This document shows positions 16,401 to 24,099 of a stretch of 64,000 bases of DNA, one piece after another. Below the pieces are notes generated by a model. The model searched no databases and was not told the DNA's origin. It worked only from the letters and a program-made list of their open reading frames with translations. A program made the position numbers and the translations under genes. Where the stretch lies: positions 186,001 to 250,000 of the forward strand of contig CAWKHX010000015.1 of assembly GCA_963849605.1 (NCBI GenBank), read 5' to 3'. The DNA comes from DASPHG01 sp963849605. GTDB lineage: Bacteria > Actinomycetota > Thermoleophilia > Solirubrobacterales > Thermoleophilaceae. Each line of letters begins with the position of its first letter. Positions within the stretch are counted from its first letter, which is position 1.

Positions 16401-16602
16401 CCTGGTTCTTCGCCTGCTGGGCGTGGGGATCGACGTCGCCATAGCCGCCGTCGCGTGTCGACGAGTACTGCCCTGCCGAGTTGCCGACGTGGTAGGTGCC
16501 GTCGAGGACAGCCGCGCCCGCGCGCACCTGCGCTGCCGACGCCGTGGCGGCGGGGACGAGGGCGATCGCCGCAGTTGCGAGCGCGAGGACCAGGCGATTC
16601 AC
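13468..16602 (-). CDS. Large secreted protein related to neutral/alkaline ceramidases
   Basis: A 1044-residue protein with a signal peptide (MNRLVLALATAAIALVPAAT, then ASA). The first half resembles the N-terminal catalytic domain of neutral ceramidase: VRALVIEGGGNYIALLSND, NLTLSVTHNHSSPSY (cf. the THTHSGPG zinc-site motif) and NMGQHPEDLDG (a further His). The typical ceramidase is about 650-700 residues, so about 350 extra residues follow. They are beta-rich and include a segment with WQLFADQSGEVPVTVAYPAG. A role as an extracellular amidase on lipids or other N-acyl compounds is inferred. The gene starts 44 bp after an ECF sigma factor gene and is followed at 4 bp by an alpha/beta hydrolase. 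Confidence 0.65.
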   Translation of the reverse strand: MNRLVLALATAAIALVPAATASAAQVRAGAAVLDGTYHVGNSAGQYSSTRDGGYGDVDPHAQQAKNQASYGVEARESVRALVIEGGGNYIALLSNDHYIPQDALWRRTAQLLDAQTGGVINERNLTLSVTHNHSSPSYSSLNWGVWAFQDVFDFRFYDYYAKQNAAAVVNALNDMHDVRVSGTASYFDKFHKNPMGPDWGDDGSPVGFPRPYTDHDLTVVSIENVDNPGDPKPLANIVNMGQHPEDLDGYDLITGEYPAIAERLVDRSVGGVSIFTQNATGTSEVEADLWHPVHDRAIFDHAQYQQMEWAGRLLADGVIENVNDIRAQQPNGDTSPTLYGGTPYSERFVRWMTDFPVAMEDRWFGGPVSHPYPGVSSCRTDSALAGNPRVPIVGLPDCTEVPAGSTAQPIFAQTGAEFPGLNTDDFEELGIPIPENYSAPSYTGLQDTLGIHMQAFRLGDILFTVCSCEQWADQSFNIKTRTDTQPGNEYLGYDPTDPNTSDRIKCTPNPDGTHEDDGSGTGTWTCTLKYDPVGSDTRTLPDRLVQHMRAQIRNDAAGWDDPTCSELGCGIQAESEPTDLLKIRGNYTHDDTDVRGGTVQSQEFADDHGYKLIATVSMSNDYNGYIATYRDYMAHDHYRKALTGWGPHSSDYYATRLTRMGHALKGDDESLAKIDGETDPQKADPAWAPVVAKEVADQAAEDARVKAVAEAAAAGVVAYDKTLPDDGTGDAPIVRQPENIERFDAATFEWVGGNNYTDNPVVTVQRKVNGQWQLFADQSGEVPVTVAYPAGKAEFDENAPASVANGVIGYRAGGQVWNWTATFEAFVSWMPLVDPQGNVYEATPAGTYRFVVNGKWRQGGADADYERVSDEFEVRPWSGITAENAKIDSGGHVTFDAGPTSTIEERVVEQGDGDRATARPPLAPGNAPIPFEIGPINFPDTAKDPAATGARFLKPDRGYSGTSLTEIEHYCLNCSFRPWLDAGQATTATVEITKAKGGRKTETLKPNASGVFVSKTALKPGDAARITVADEWGNRSAQPVVVSR

Positions 16603-16646
16603 AACACAGTCAACGTTTGTGAGAGCCAGCCCTTGCGCGAAATGCG

Positions 16647-17270
16647 CTAGGCGGAAACGGCGACGGGCGCGGCGTCGCGGGCGACCAGCTCCTGCTGGAG
16701 CGCGCGGCGGCCGCGGTGGTGCAGGCCGTGGATCGAGTCCTCGGACTTGCCCAGGTGCGCCGCGATCTCGCCCGGCGACCAGCCGGCCACGTGCCGCAGC
16801 ACGACGACCTCGCGCTGCTCCTCGGGGAGCTCGGCGAGCGCGTCACGCAGCGTCAGCGACAGTGCGGCACCGTGCTCTTCGTGGCCCTCGTCGACCGCGA
16901 ACGTGTCCTCGGTCGGCACCGCGCGGCGGCGGCGGATGTGGTCGATCGCCATGTTGTGCGTGATCCGCAGGAGCCATGACGAGAACGGGACCGAGCGCTG
17001 CTCGTACTTCGCGATCGAGCCCATCAGCCGGGTGAACACCTGCTGCGTGACGTCCTCGGCCTCGTGCTCGTCGCGCACGATGCTGCGCGCGTAGCCGTAG
17101 ACGTTGTCCGCGAACCGCAGGTAGAGGTAGCGCAGCGCGGCCTGGTCGCCCTGCTTGGCCCGCGAGATGACCCGCGCCAGCTCTTGAGGCGAGCGATCCT
17201 GGTCCAGCTTCTGCTTGCGATGGAAGCGGCCCTCGTTGAGGGTGGAGTAGCGGTCGAGCAGGTGCTGCAT
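16647..17270 (-). CDS. RNA polymerase ECF-type sigma factor
   Basis: A 207-residue sigma-70-family factor with only regions 2 and 4. Region 2 spans about residues 40-120 (DNVYGYARSIVRDEHEAEDVTQQVF, then SSWLLRITHNMAIDHIRRRR). Region 4 spans about residues 140-195 (ALAELPEEQREVVVLRHVAGWSPGEIAAHLGKSEDSIHGLHHRGRRAL). An AGGAGGG ribosome site lies about 10 bp before the ATG. No obvious anti-sigma gene is adjacent. The downstream gene encodes a secreted ceramidase-like protein, so this factor may control its own operon. It is divergent from a BTAD regulator across a 197-bp gap. Confidence 0.88.
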   Translation of the reverse strand: MQHLLDRYSTLNEGRFHRKQKLDQDRSPQELARVISRAKQGDQAALRYLYLRFADNVYGYARSIVRDEHEAEDVTQQVFTRLMGSIAKYEQRSVPFSSWLLRITHNMAIDHIRRRRAVPTEDTFAVDEGHEEHGAALSLTLRDALAELPEEQREVVVLRHVAGWSPGEIAAHLGKSEDSIHGLHHRGRRALQQELVARDAAPVAVSA

Positions 17271-17394
17271 GTGGTGTGTCCCTCCTGTGTGTGAGTCCTT
17301 GGGGGGCCTGCCCTCCCCCTGGACGATGCGACCAACTTAAGAACCGCTCCTTTGGCGCCGATTAGGTGTCTTGTTAGTTGCGAATTAGCTCGCT

Positions 17395-17406
17395 AACAAA
17401 TTTGTT
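17395..17406. promoter_or_regulatory. AT-rich 12-bp palindrome in the divergent sigma/BTAD promoter region
   Basis: AACAAATTTGTT is a perfect palindrome in an AT-rich island of an otherwise very GC-rich region. It lies between the sigma factor gene (minus) and the BTAD regulator gene (plus). GTTAG...CTAAC arms lie just upstream of it. A possible -10-like TATGAT occurs at 17444-17449. The role as an operator is inferred. Confidence 0.4.
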
Positions 17407-17467
17407 GTAACCCAAAACGGGGACACAGGTCTGGGATGAGGTGTATGATCGCTTTAGGGTCGATTCG

Positions 17468-18652
17468 ATGGATTCGGACTCGATGACGACCGGCGCCACG
17501 GACGGCTCCGGGCACACGGACGACGTCTTCACACGCCTGCCCTATGGCGTGATCGTCGTCGAGCCGGGCGGGCTCGTCAGCGCGAGCAACCCCTGCGCTC
17601 AGGGCTACCTCCCCACGCTCGAGGGCGGCGCGCCGACGCGCTGCGCAGAGCTGCTCGACTGCATGGCGCCCGGCGGACCGTGCGCCGACGGCTGCCTGGC
17701 CGAGCGCGCCGCGCAATCCGACGCCCCGCTTCCGGAGATCCGCATCGACACCCGCACCCCCGGGGGCGTCAGCGCGCTCTGGGTGACCGCCGCGCCGCTC
17801 GGCGACGGCCGCGGCCTGCTCCACCTGCGCCCGGGCGACGCGCGCGACCGCCGGCGCCGGAGCGACCCGCACTGGATCAGCGGACCGCGGCTGCGGATCT
17901 CGGCGTTCGGGCGGATGCACGTGGACAGCCCCGAGGGGCCCCTGGGCGGCAAGTGGCTGCAGCAGCGGCCTGGGCACGTCCTGAAGTACCTGGTCTGTGA
18001 GCGCAACCGGGTCGTGCACGCCGAGGAGATCGCCGAGGCGCTGTGGCCCGGAGCGGGGCCGACCGCGCTCAACAACGTGCGCCACTTCATCCACTCGCTG
18101 CGCGACAAGCTCGAGCCCGACCGGCCGAAGCGAGCGCCGTCGTCCTTCATCGCCGCCGTCCAGGGCGGCTACGCGATCGACCGCCGGCGCGTGCAGATCG
18201 ATGCGGACGAGTTCGAGGAGGCGGCGAAGAAGGGCATCGACGCCGCCCGCCACGGCGCCACCGCCGACGCCGAGGCGGAGCTGGGCAAGGCGCTCGCGCT
18301 CTATCGCGGCGACTTCCTGTCGGACGAGCCGTACGCCGAGTGGGCGTATGTGGAGCGCGACCGGCTGCGCGGCGTGACCACGCATTGCCTGCGCCTGCTC
18401 GCGACGATCCTCGCCAAGCGCGACGACATCGCCGGCGCGGCCAGCGTGCTGGAGCAGCTCGCCGAGCTCGAGCCGTATGACGCCGAGGTGCACAAGCAGT
18501 TGCTCACGGCCTGGCTGCGGCTGGGGCGGCGGACCGAGGCCGCGCGCCGCTACACGTCGTTCCGCATGAGGATGCTGCGCGAGTTCGGCGAGGAGCCGGA
18601 CTTCGAGCTCGCCGAGCTGACGCAGACGGCTGCGCGGGTGCAGTCTCTCTAG
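17468..18652 (+). CDS. SARP/BTAD-type transcriptional regulator with N-terminal PAS-like part
   Basis: About 394 residues. The N-terminus (residues of about 15-130) looks like a small PAS-type sensor with a Cys cluster (CAELLDCMAPGGPCADGC). A winged-helix OmpR/SARP-type DNA-binding domain follows (LRISAFGRMHVDSPEG, then RNRVVHAEEIAEALWPGAGPTALNNVRHFIHSLRDKLEP). The last third is a bacterial transcriptional activation domain of helical repeats (YRGDFLSDEPYAEWAYVERDRL, then RLGRRTEAARRYTSFRMRMLREFGEEP). The ATG at 17468 is favoured by an AGGG 8 bp upstream. A GTG at 17441 in frame and an ATG at 17483 are alternatives. The CxxxxCxxxxxxCxxxxC pattern could bind metal or a redox signal, which is inference. 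Confidence 0.82.
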   Translation: MDSDSMTTGATDGSGHTDDVFTRLPYGVIVVEPGGLVSASNPCAQGYLPTLEGGAPTRCAELLDCMAPGGPCADGCLAERAAQSDAPLPEIRIDTRTPGGVSALWVTAAPLGDGRGLLHLRPGDARDRRRRSDPHWISGPRLRISAFGRMHVDSPEGPLGGKWLQQRPGHVLKYLVCERNRVVHAEEIAEALWPGAGPTALNNVRHFIHSLRDKLEPDRPKRAPSSFIAAVQGGYAIDRRRVQIDADEFEEAAKKGIDAARHGATADAEAELGKALALYRGDFLSDEPYAEWAYVERDRLRGVTTHCLRLLATILAKRDDIAGAASVLEQLAELEPYDAEVHKQLLTAWLRLGRRTEAARRYTSFRMRMLREFGEEPDFELAELTQTAARVQSL

Positions 18653-18689
18653 CGCCAGTTATCCATCGCCCCTGCGTTAGGTCGTGTGC

Positions 18690-19751
18690 ATGACCCGTAT
18701 GGGCAAGGGACTACTTCTGGCAGCGTCCACGCGCGACGACGAGCTGACCGCGCTCGCCGGCGCGCGCGCCGCGCACCGCCTGCCCGTCGCGAATCGGCCG
18801 CTGCTCTCCTATGGGCTCGCGGCGATGCAGGCGTCCGGGGTCGAGGACGTCGCTGTGATCGTGTCGCCCGGCACGGCGGAGGACGTTCAGGGCCTCCTCG
18901 GCGGCAGCACCGACGGCGTGATGCGGATCGCCTGCCTCGACGCGGGCGAGCCCCAGGGCCTGGTGCACGCGCTTCGCGCCGCGACCCACTCTCTCGACGA
19001 CCGCCCTGTGATGGTGCACCTCGGCGACGCGCTCATCTCGCAGCCGCTGCCGCCGCTTTTCGACGCGCTCGAGCGCGGTGACGCCGACGCGATCTTCCTG
19101 GTGCGCAACGCCGCCGAGTTCGGCGGGCAGATGCCGGCGGCGGGCATACGCCCGCTGCGCCTGGTCGAGGACAAGCCGGTCCCGCCGGCCGAGCAGGCGC
19201 TCACTGGCGTCTTCGCGCTCGGGCCGGCGGCCATCGACGCGGCGCTCGCGCTCCCGGACGAAGCGGGCGTGACGGAGATCGTGCGCGCGATCGGCGACAC
19301 CGGCCGGCTCGAGACGCGAATCGTCAACGGCGCGTGGAAGTACACGGGCGAGGTCGACGGGCTGCTCGCCGCGAACCGGATGGTCCTCGACACGATCGAG
19401 CCCGACCTCGCCGGCTGCGACCTCTCGCAGGCGCGCATCGAGGGCAGGGTCCAGATCCACCCGACCGCCGTGATCGAGCGCAGCACTATCCGCGGCCCGG
19501 CCGTGATCGGCCCGCGCGCCGTGCTTCAGGACGCGTTCGTCGGGCCGTACAGCGCGGTCGGCAGCGAGGTGCGGCTCGAGGGCGCCGAGCTAGAGCATTC
19601 GATCGTGCTCGACCACGCCGTGATCAGGCACATCGGCCACCGGCTCGAGGACAGCCTGGTCGGCAGCGGCGCGACGGTGACGCGCGACTTCGCCTTCCCC
19701 TCCGGCCTGCGGCTGCGCGTCGGCCACCGGGCCGAAGTCCTGCTCGCCTAG
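18690..19751 (+). CDS. Degenerate RmlA-like nucleotidyltransferase with left-handed beta-helix end
   Basis: About 353 residues with the overall plan of long-form glucose-1-phosphate thymidylyltransferases: an N-terminal Rossmann-like half and a C-terminal hexapeptide-type half (VIERSTIRGPAVIGPRAVLQDAFVGPYSAVGSEVRLEGAELEHSIVL). The nucleotide-binding signature GGxGTRL is missing; the corresponding region reads LLLAASTRDDELTALAG. Later elements such as VHLGDALIS and WKYTGEVDGLLAANRMVLD are recognisable. Catalysis is therefore doubtful; it may be regulatory or have a different substrate. An intact paralogue lies at 24099. Starts GTG 18684, ATG 18690 and ATG 18699 are possible; 18690 has AGG 8 bp upstream. 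It is convergent with the SDR gene (4-bp overlap). Confidence 0.75.
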   Translation: MTRMGKGLLLAASTRDDELTALAGARAAHRLPVANRPLLSYGLAAMQASGVEDVAVIVSPGTAEDVQGLLGGSTDGVMRIACLDAGEPQGLVHALRAATHSLDDRPVMVHLGDALISQPLPPLFDALERGDADAIFLVRNAAEFGGQMPAAGIRPLRLVEDKPVPPAEQALTGVFALGPAAIDAALALPDEAGVTEIVRAIGDTGRLETRIVNGAWKYTGEVDGLLAANRMVLDTIEPDLAGCDLSQARIEGRVQIHPTAVIERSTIRGPAVIGPRAVLQDAFVGPYSAVGSEVRLEGAELEHSIVLDHAVIRHIGHRLEDSLVGSGATVTRDFAFPSGLRLRVGHRAEVLLA

Positions 19752-20435
19752 GCGCGGCCGTACACCGGGATCGCCCCGCCGCTCGTAACCGCCGCGTCGT
19801 CGGACACGAGAAAGCGGATCACCCTCGCGATCTCGGCCGGCTGCACCCAGCGCGAGTGGTCGGCATCGGGCTCCGCCGCCCGGTTCGCCGGCGTGTCGAT
19901 CACGCTCGGGAGGATCGCGTTCGCGCGGATGCCGTCGGCGCGGTAATCGGCGTCGAGGGCCTGCACGAAGGCGAGCACGGCCGCCTTCGCGGTGACGTAG
20001 GCGGCCGCCCCGGCGAACGGGCGCAGGGCTGGCCTTGCCGACACGCCGACGTACGCCCCGCCTCCGCGCTCCACCAGCCGCGGCATCGCGGCCCGCGCGA
20101 GCAGGAAGCCGGGGCGCAGGTTGAGGCGCAGCAGCTTCTCCCACTCATCCGGGTCGGTCTCGTGCACGCGCGGCGCCGGATGCGAAGCCGCCGACGAGGT
20201 TCACGACCGCACCCAGGCCTGCGACGGAGTCGACCGCCGCGGCGACCGCCTCCGGGTCCATCAGGTCGGCCTGGACGAGCGACAGCTCCTCGCGCTCGCC
20301 GAGGTCCTCGAGGACGCGGTCCCGCTCGCGTTCGACGACCCAGGTGGCCGTCACCGGGTACCCGTTGTCGAGCAGGTCGCGCAGGACGGCGCCGCCCAGC
20401 GCGCCGGTCCCGCCGGCCACGAGAACCGCGTCCAT
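19748..20435 (-). pseudogene. Short-chain dehydrogenase/reductase (SDR), frameshifted
   Basis: Two minus-strand frames together make one SDR. The N-terminal part (from 20435) has the NAD-binding VAGGTGALGGAVLRDLL and ends with VVNLVGGFASG. The C-terminal part, in another frame, continues with VHETDPDEWEKLLRLNLRPGF, the Ser of VGVSARPAL and the YVTAK catalytic Tyr-Lys motif, then ends near 19748. At about 20168-20178 one extra base (in GGCGCCGCGC, minus strand) separates them. Removing it reads FASG-PRVHETDPDEW smoothly. Whether this is a true lesion or an assembly error cannot be told. If intact, this would be an ordinary NAD(P)-dependent oxidoreductase of about 229 residues. Confidence 0.75.
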
Positions 20436-20491
20436 GCGGGCACTCTAAGTGCCCGGGGCCGTCCGGTGTCGGCCCTAAGTTGGACCGTCCG

Positions 20492-21487
20492 ATGGAGCAG
20501 GCGATTCTCATTCCGACGCTCACCGAGAAGGTGTTCGCGCGCGATCTCGTGGACGGCCAGCAGGTCGAGACCGCGTTCGTCGTGCGCGAGGTCAGCCGGC
20601 GCGCCAAGCGCAACGGCGACGCGTTCCTGAAGCTCCAGCTCGGCGACGTCACCGGCCGGGTAGAGGCGGTGTGCTGGGACGACGTCGATGCCGTGGCCGA
20701 GGCATCGGCCGCGGGCACCGTCGCGATCGTGCGCGGCATCTACTCCGTCGACGAGCGCTACGGGTCGACGCTGACGATCCGAACGCTGCGCGCGGCGGCC
20801 GACGACGAGTACGACCCTCAGGACCTGCACGAGTGCGCCCCGATCCCGTTCGCCCAGATGGAGGCCGACCTGCGCGAGCTGATCGGCACCGTCCAGTGCC
20901 CGTACCTGCTTCAACTGCTCGAGCGCTGCCTCGCACCGGACTCGCGGATCTGGCAGCGCTGGAGCGTGTGGCCCGCGGCCAAGCACTACCACCAGGCCTA
21001 TCGCCACGGGCTGCTCGAGCACTGCCTCTCCGTCGCCCAGGGCGTGAGCGCGATGGCCGCGACCTTCGGCGAGCTCGACCGCGACGTGGCGGTAACCGGA
21101 GCGATCCTGCACGACATCGGGAAGATCGAGGCGTACCAGATGGATGGGGAGGCGATCGACCTCTCGGACGCCGGCAAGCTCCAGGGCGAGATCCCGCTCG
21201 GGTACCACATCGTCCGCCGCGAGATCGAGCAGATCCCTGGCTTCCCGGCCGAGACGGCCCAGGCCGTCCTCCACATCATCCTGTCCCACCACGGCTCGCT
21301 CGAGCACGGCAGCCCCGTGGTCCCGTGCACGCGCGAGGCCACACTCGTCCACGCGATCGACAACCTCGGCGGCAAGCTCGGCAGCTTCGACCGGCTCGAG
21401 AAGTCGCTCGGCGACGGCGAGCGCTGGTCGCGCTTCGACCGCGCTCTGGACGGCTCGGCGTACTTCGCGCGCCGCGACGCCGCCTAG
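20492..21487 (+). CDS. 3'-5' exoribonuclease YhaM-type (OB-fold + HD domain)
   Basis: A 331-residue protein of the YhaM/CBF1 type (family length about 310-320). Residues of about 10-100 form an OB-fold nucleic-acid-binding domain (FVVREVSRRAKRNGDAFLKLQLGDVTGRVEAVCWDD). A metal-dependent HD domain follows (HGLLEHCLSVAQGV, then AILHDIGKIEAY and ILSHHGSLEHGSP). The family trims RNA or DNA 3' ends. The ATG at 20492 begins MEQAILIPTLTEK. The open frame extends far upstream, but that translates into Arg/Pro-rich noise. It is divergent from the SDR gene (56 bp). Confidence 0.88.
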   Translation: MEQAILIPTLTEKVFARDLVDGQQVETAFVVREVSRRAKRNGDAFLKLQLGDVTGRVEAVCWDDVDAVAEASAAGTVAIVRGIYSVDERYGSTLTIRTLRAAADDEYDPQDLHECAPIPFAQMEADLRELIGTVQCPYLLQLLERCLAPDSRIWQRWSVWPAAKHYHQAYRHGLLEHCLSVAQGVSAMAATFGELDRDVAVTGAILHDIGKIEAYQMDGEAIDLSDAGKLQGEIPLGYHIVRREIEQIPGFPAETAQAVLHIILSHHGSLEHGSPVVPCTREATLVHAIDNLGGKLGSFDRLEKSLGDGERWSRFDRALDGSAYFARRDAA

Positions 21488-21572
21488 CCAGCCCGCAAAA
21501 AGCGGGAAAGCGCGCATCCGCGTCGCATAGCGGGCTCCGGCGTGCGTTTGCCTTCCTTATGCTGGGCCAGCA

Positions 21573-23633
21573 GTGGCTAAAGACACCGAAAAGCTCATAC
21601 GGCAGCTGTCGCTGATCTCGTTCCTGATGGCCGAGCGCCGCTCGGTCACCGCGCTCGAGATCAAGCAGGAGGTGGAGGGCTACTCGGGGATGAACGACGA
21701 CGCCTTCGCGCGTCGCTTCTACGCGGACCGCGCGGAGCTCGAGTCGCTCGGCATCGACCTGAAGGTCGACAAGCCCGCCGACGGCTCGTACGAGGCCGAG
21801 AGCTACACGCTGCCGCCGGAGAACTTCTACCTGCCGGCGATCGAGTTCTCGGACGCCGAGCTCGGCGCTCTGCGGATGGCGCTCAGCCTGCTCGACGGCG
21901 AGTTCGCCTACGCGGAGCCGCTGCGGCTCGCGCTCCAGCAGCTCTCGTGGGGCAAGCCGTCGCCGCTCGGCACGGCCGAGAACCAGCCGGTCGCACTTGC
22001 CCAGACCGCCGAGGCCGGCGGGCGCGAGCTGTCGCAGCGGCTGTCGAAGGTCGAGACGGCGATCTTCCGCCGCAAGACGATCGTGTTCGACTACTACACG
22101 ATCGGCCGCGACGCGGAGGAGAAGCGCAAGGTCGACCCGTACCAGCTCCTCTACCAGCGCGGGCAGTTCTATTTGATCGGCTACTCGCACGAGCGCCAGG
22201 ACATCCGCGTCTTCCGGCTCTCGCGCATCCGCGGGAAGGTCTCCTACTCGTCCAAGGCGGAACACGACTTCGCGCGCCCGGAGGAGTTCGACCATCGCCG
22301 GTACGCGACCCGCACCGACTGGCAGCTCGGCGAGCCCGAGGGCACCGCTCGGATCTGGCTGTCGAGCCGTGTCGACTGGCTGATCGAGCGTCACTACGGC
22401 CACGCGGGCACGCTCGAGCCGGCGGCCGATGCCGACGACGCACCCGGGGACGGCTCGGTGTTCGAGACCGAGTACGCCGATCCGCGCGCGATCGCCGCGT
22501 GGGTGCTCGAGCTGGGCGACCGCGCAAGGCTGCTGGGGCCGCCGGAGCTGGTTGATGTCGCCGCGGAGCGGCTCGGGCTGATCGTCGAGCGCCACAGCGG
22601 CGCGTTCGAGACCGCCAAGCCGAAGGCCCGCCAGACGGAGCGGCCCGAGGTGGAGCCGGACGAAGGCAAGAGCGACTCGCCGATCCGGCCGGAGCGCTTC
22701 GCGCGCCTGGTCACCCTCGCGAGCATCCTGATCAAGGCCGCGCGCGAGGGCACGAAGCTCGACCTCGCCCCTCTCTGCGAGCAGCTCAACGTGACCGAGC
22801 AGGAGCTCCAGGAGGACATCGACGTGCTGAACGTCGTCAACTTCGGCGGCGGCAGCTACGTCGTCTACGCCGAGGTCCAGGGCGACACGATCGAGGTCGA
22901 TCCGGAGCCCTACGGCGACAACTTCGCGCGCCCGGCCCGTCTGCTGCCGCTGCAGGCGAAGGCGCTGGTCGCCGCGATCGACCTGATCGGCGAGCACATC
23001 CCCGAGGGCTCGCTCGAGTCCGCACGCCAGAAGATCGTGGACGCTCTCGGCCAGGACCCCTCGCAGGACGGTCTTCAGATCACGCGCGCGAAGGGCGACG
23101 ACTCGGACATCGCGCGCGTGCTGAGCGAGGGCATCGTCCGCCGCCGGGTCGTGGAGATCGACTACTACAAGGAGAACGAGGACAAGTTCTCGACCCGCCG
23201 CATCGAGCCGTACCAGCTCGCCAACGGCCGCGAGGGCTGGTACGTCGTCTCGTTCGACCTCGAGCGCGAGGACACGCGCACCTTCCGGCTCGACCGCATC
23301 CGGTCCGCGAACGTGACCGGCGAGAAGTTCGAGCCGCGCGAGGGCGTCGAGGCCGACACGCGCGGATGGCTGCGGACGGGCGAGGTCGAGGGCTCACAGG
23401 TCGCGCGGATCTGGTGGTCGCCCGAGCGGGCGCGCTGGGCGCGCGAGGACAAGCGGGTCGTCGAGGAGCTGAAGGACGGGGCCGTGATCGTCGAAATGCC
23501 GTTCCAGGGCTCCGACTGGCTCGTCCACCAGATCCTCAGCCTCGGAGGGGATGCGGTGGTGCTCGAGCCGGAGGAGGCGCGCGCTGCCGTGCTCGAGGGC
23601 GCTGAGGCACTGGCAGGCCTGGCGCGCAGCTGA
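21573..23633 (+). CDS. Fused PafB-PafC-like WYL transcriptional regulator
   Basis: A 686-residue protein with two tandem copies of the regulator plan. The first has an N-terminal winged helix (TEKLIRQLSLISFLMAERRSVTALEIKQEV) and a WYL domain (IVFDYYTIGRDAEEKRKVDPYQLLYQRGQFYLIGYSHERQDIRVF). The second, from about residue 370, has a degenerate HTH-like part (RFARLVTLASILIKAAREGTKLDLAPLCEQLNVTEQELQEDI) and another WYL domain (VVEIDYYKENEDKFSTRRIEPYQLANGREGWYVV). In most actinobacteria PafB and PafC are two adjacent genes acting as one complex in the DNA-damage response; here they are one chain. Start is GTG. No DNA-binding site is visible upstream. Confidence 0.85.
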   Translation: MAKDTEKLIRQLSLISFLMAERRSVTALEIKQEVEGYSGMNDDAFARRFYADRAELESLGIDLKVDKPADGSYEAESYTLPPENFYLPAIEFSDAELGALRMALSLLDGEFAYAEPLRLALQQLSWGKPSPLGTAENQPVALAQTAEAGGRELSQRLSKVETAIFRRKTIVFDYYTIGRDAEEKRKVDPYQLLYQRGQFYLIGYSHERQDIRVFRLSRIRGKVSYSSKAEHDFARPEEFDHRRYATRTDWQLGEPEGTARIWLSSRVDWLIERHYGHAGTLEPAADADDAPGDGSVFETEYADPRAIAAWVLELGDRARLLGPPELVDVAAERLGLIVERHSGAFETAKPKARQTERPEVEPDEGKSDSPIRPERFARLVTLASILIKAAREGTKLDLAPLCEQLNVTEQELQEDIDVLNVVNFGGGSYVVYAEVQGDTIEVDPEPYGDNFARPARLLPLQAKALVAAIDLIGEHIPEGSLESARQKIVDALGQDPSQDGLQITRAKGDDSDIARVLSEGIVRRRVVEIDYYKENEDKFSTRRIEPYQLANGREGWYVVSFDLEREDTRTFRLDRIRSANVTGEKFEPREGVEADTRGWLRTGEVEGSQVARIWWSPERARWAREDKRVVEELKDGAVIVEMPFQGSDWLVHQILSLGGDAVVLEPEEARAAVLEGAEALAGLARS

Positions 23634-23649
23634 GTAGGTTTCGCCGCAC

Positions 23650-24099
23650 ATGTCGCGGCGCGATCAGATCCGTATGTCGGACGACGAAGTGCGCGCGTTC
23701 CTCGACGAGCAGATGGTGATGACCGTCGGAACCATCGGCCCCAACGGCCGTCCGCACCTGATGGCGCTCTGGTACGTGCCCGACGGGCTCGGCATGACAG
23801 GCTGGACGTATGCGAAGTCGCAGAAGGCGAAGAACCTCGAACGCGACCCCCGCGCGACCGTCCAGGTCGAAACCGGCGTCCAGTACCACGAGCTGCGCGG
23901 TGTGATGATGGAGTGCGACGTGGAGCTCGACCGCGACGCGCAGCCGTATGGCCTCGCGCTGTTCAAGCGGTATGCGGGCACCCTGGATGAGTCCGTGACG
24001 GCGATGGTCGAGAAGCAGGCGCCGAAGCGCGTCGGCCTTCGCTTCACGCCCACGCGGATCGTGTCCTGGGACCACTCGAAGCTCGGCGGGGCCTACTGA
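23650..24099 (+). CDS. PPOX-class, probably F420-dependent, oxidoreductase
   Basis: A 149-residue split-barrel flavin/F420-binding protein. MTVGTIGPNGRPHLMALWYVPDG and AKNLERDPRATVQVETG are the typical PPOX/F420 family strands. Such proteins reduce or bind small molecules using FMN or coenzyme F420. Which one cannot be decided from sequence. The stop (TGA) overlaps the start of rmlA by 1 nt (TGATG), so it is co-transcribed and probably coupled, although its link to rhamnose synthesis is not obvious. Confidence 0.85.
   Translation: MSRRDQIRMSDDEVRAFLDEQMVMTVGTIGPNGRPHLMALWYVPDGLGMTGWTYAKSQKAKNLERDPRATVQVETGVQYHELRGVMMECDVELDRDAQPYGLALFKRYAGTLDESVTAMVEKQAPKRVGLRFTPTRIVSWDHSKLGGAY

Noticed and set aside
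13651..16650. Long open frame on the plus strand opposite the ceramidase-like gene
   Set aside because: Its translation is Val/Arg/Asp-rich without any family motif and mirrors codon bias of the minus-strand gene; typical of GC-rich shadow frames.
20492..21487. Start of the YhaM-like gene far upstream at about 19334
   Set aside because: The upstream translation crosses the RmlA-like and SDR genes and has no OB-fold sequence before the ATG at 20492.
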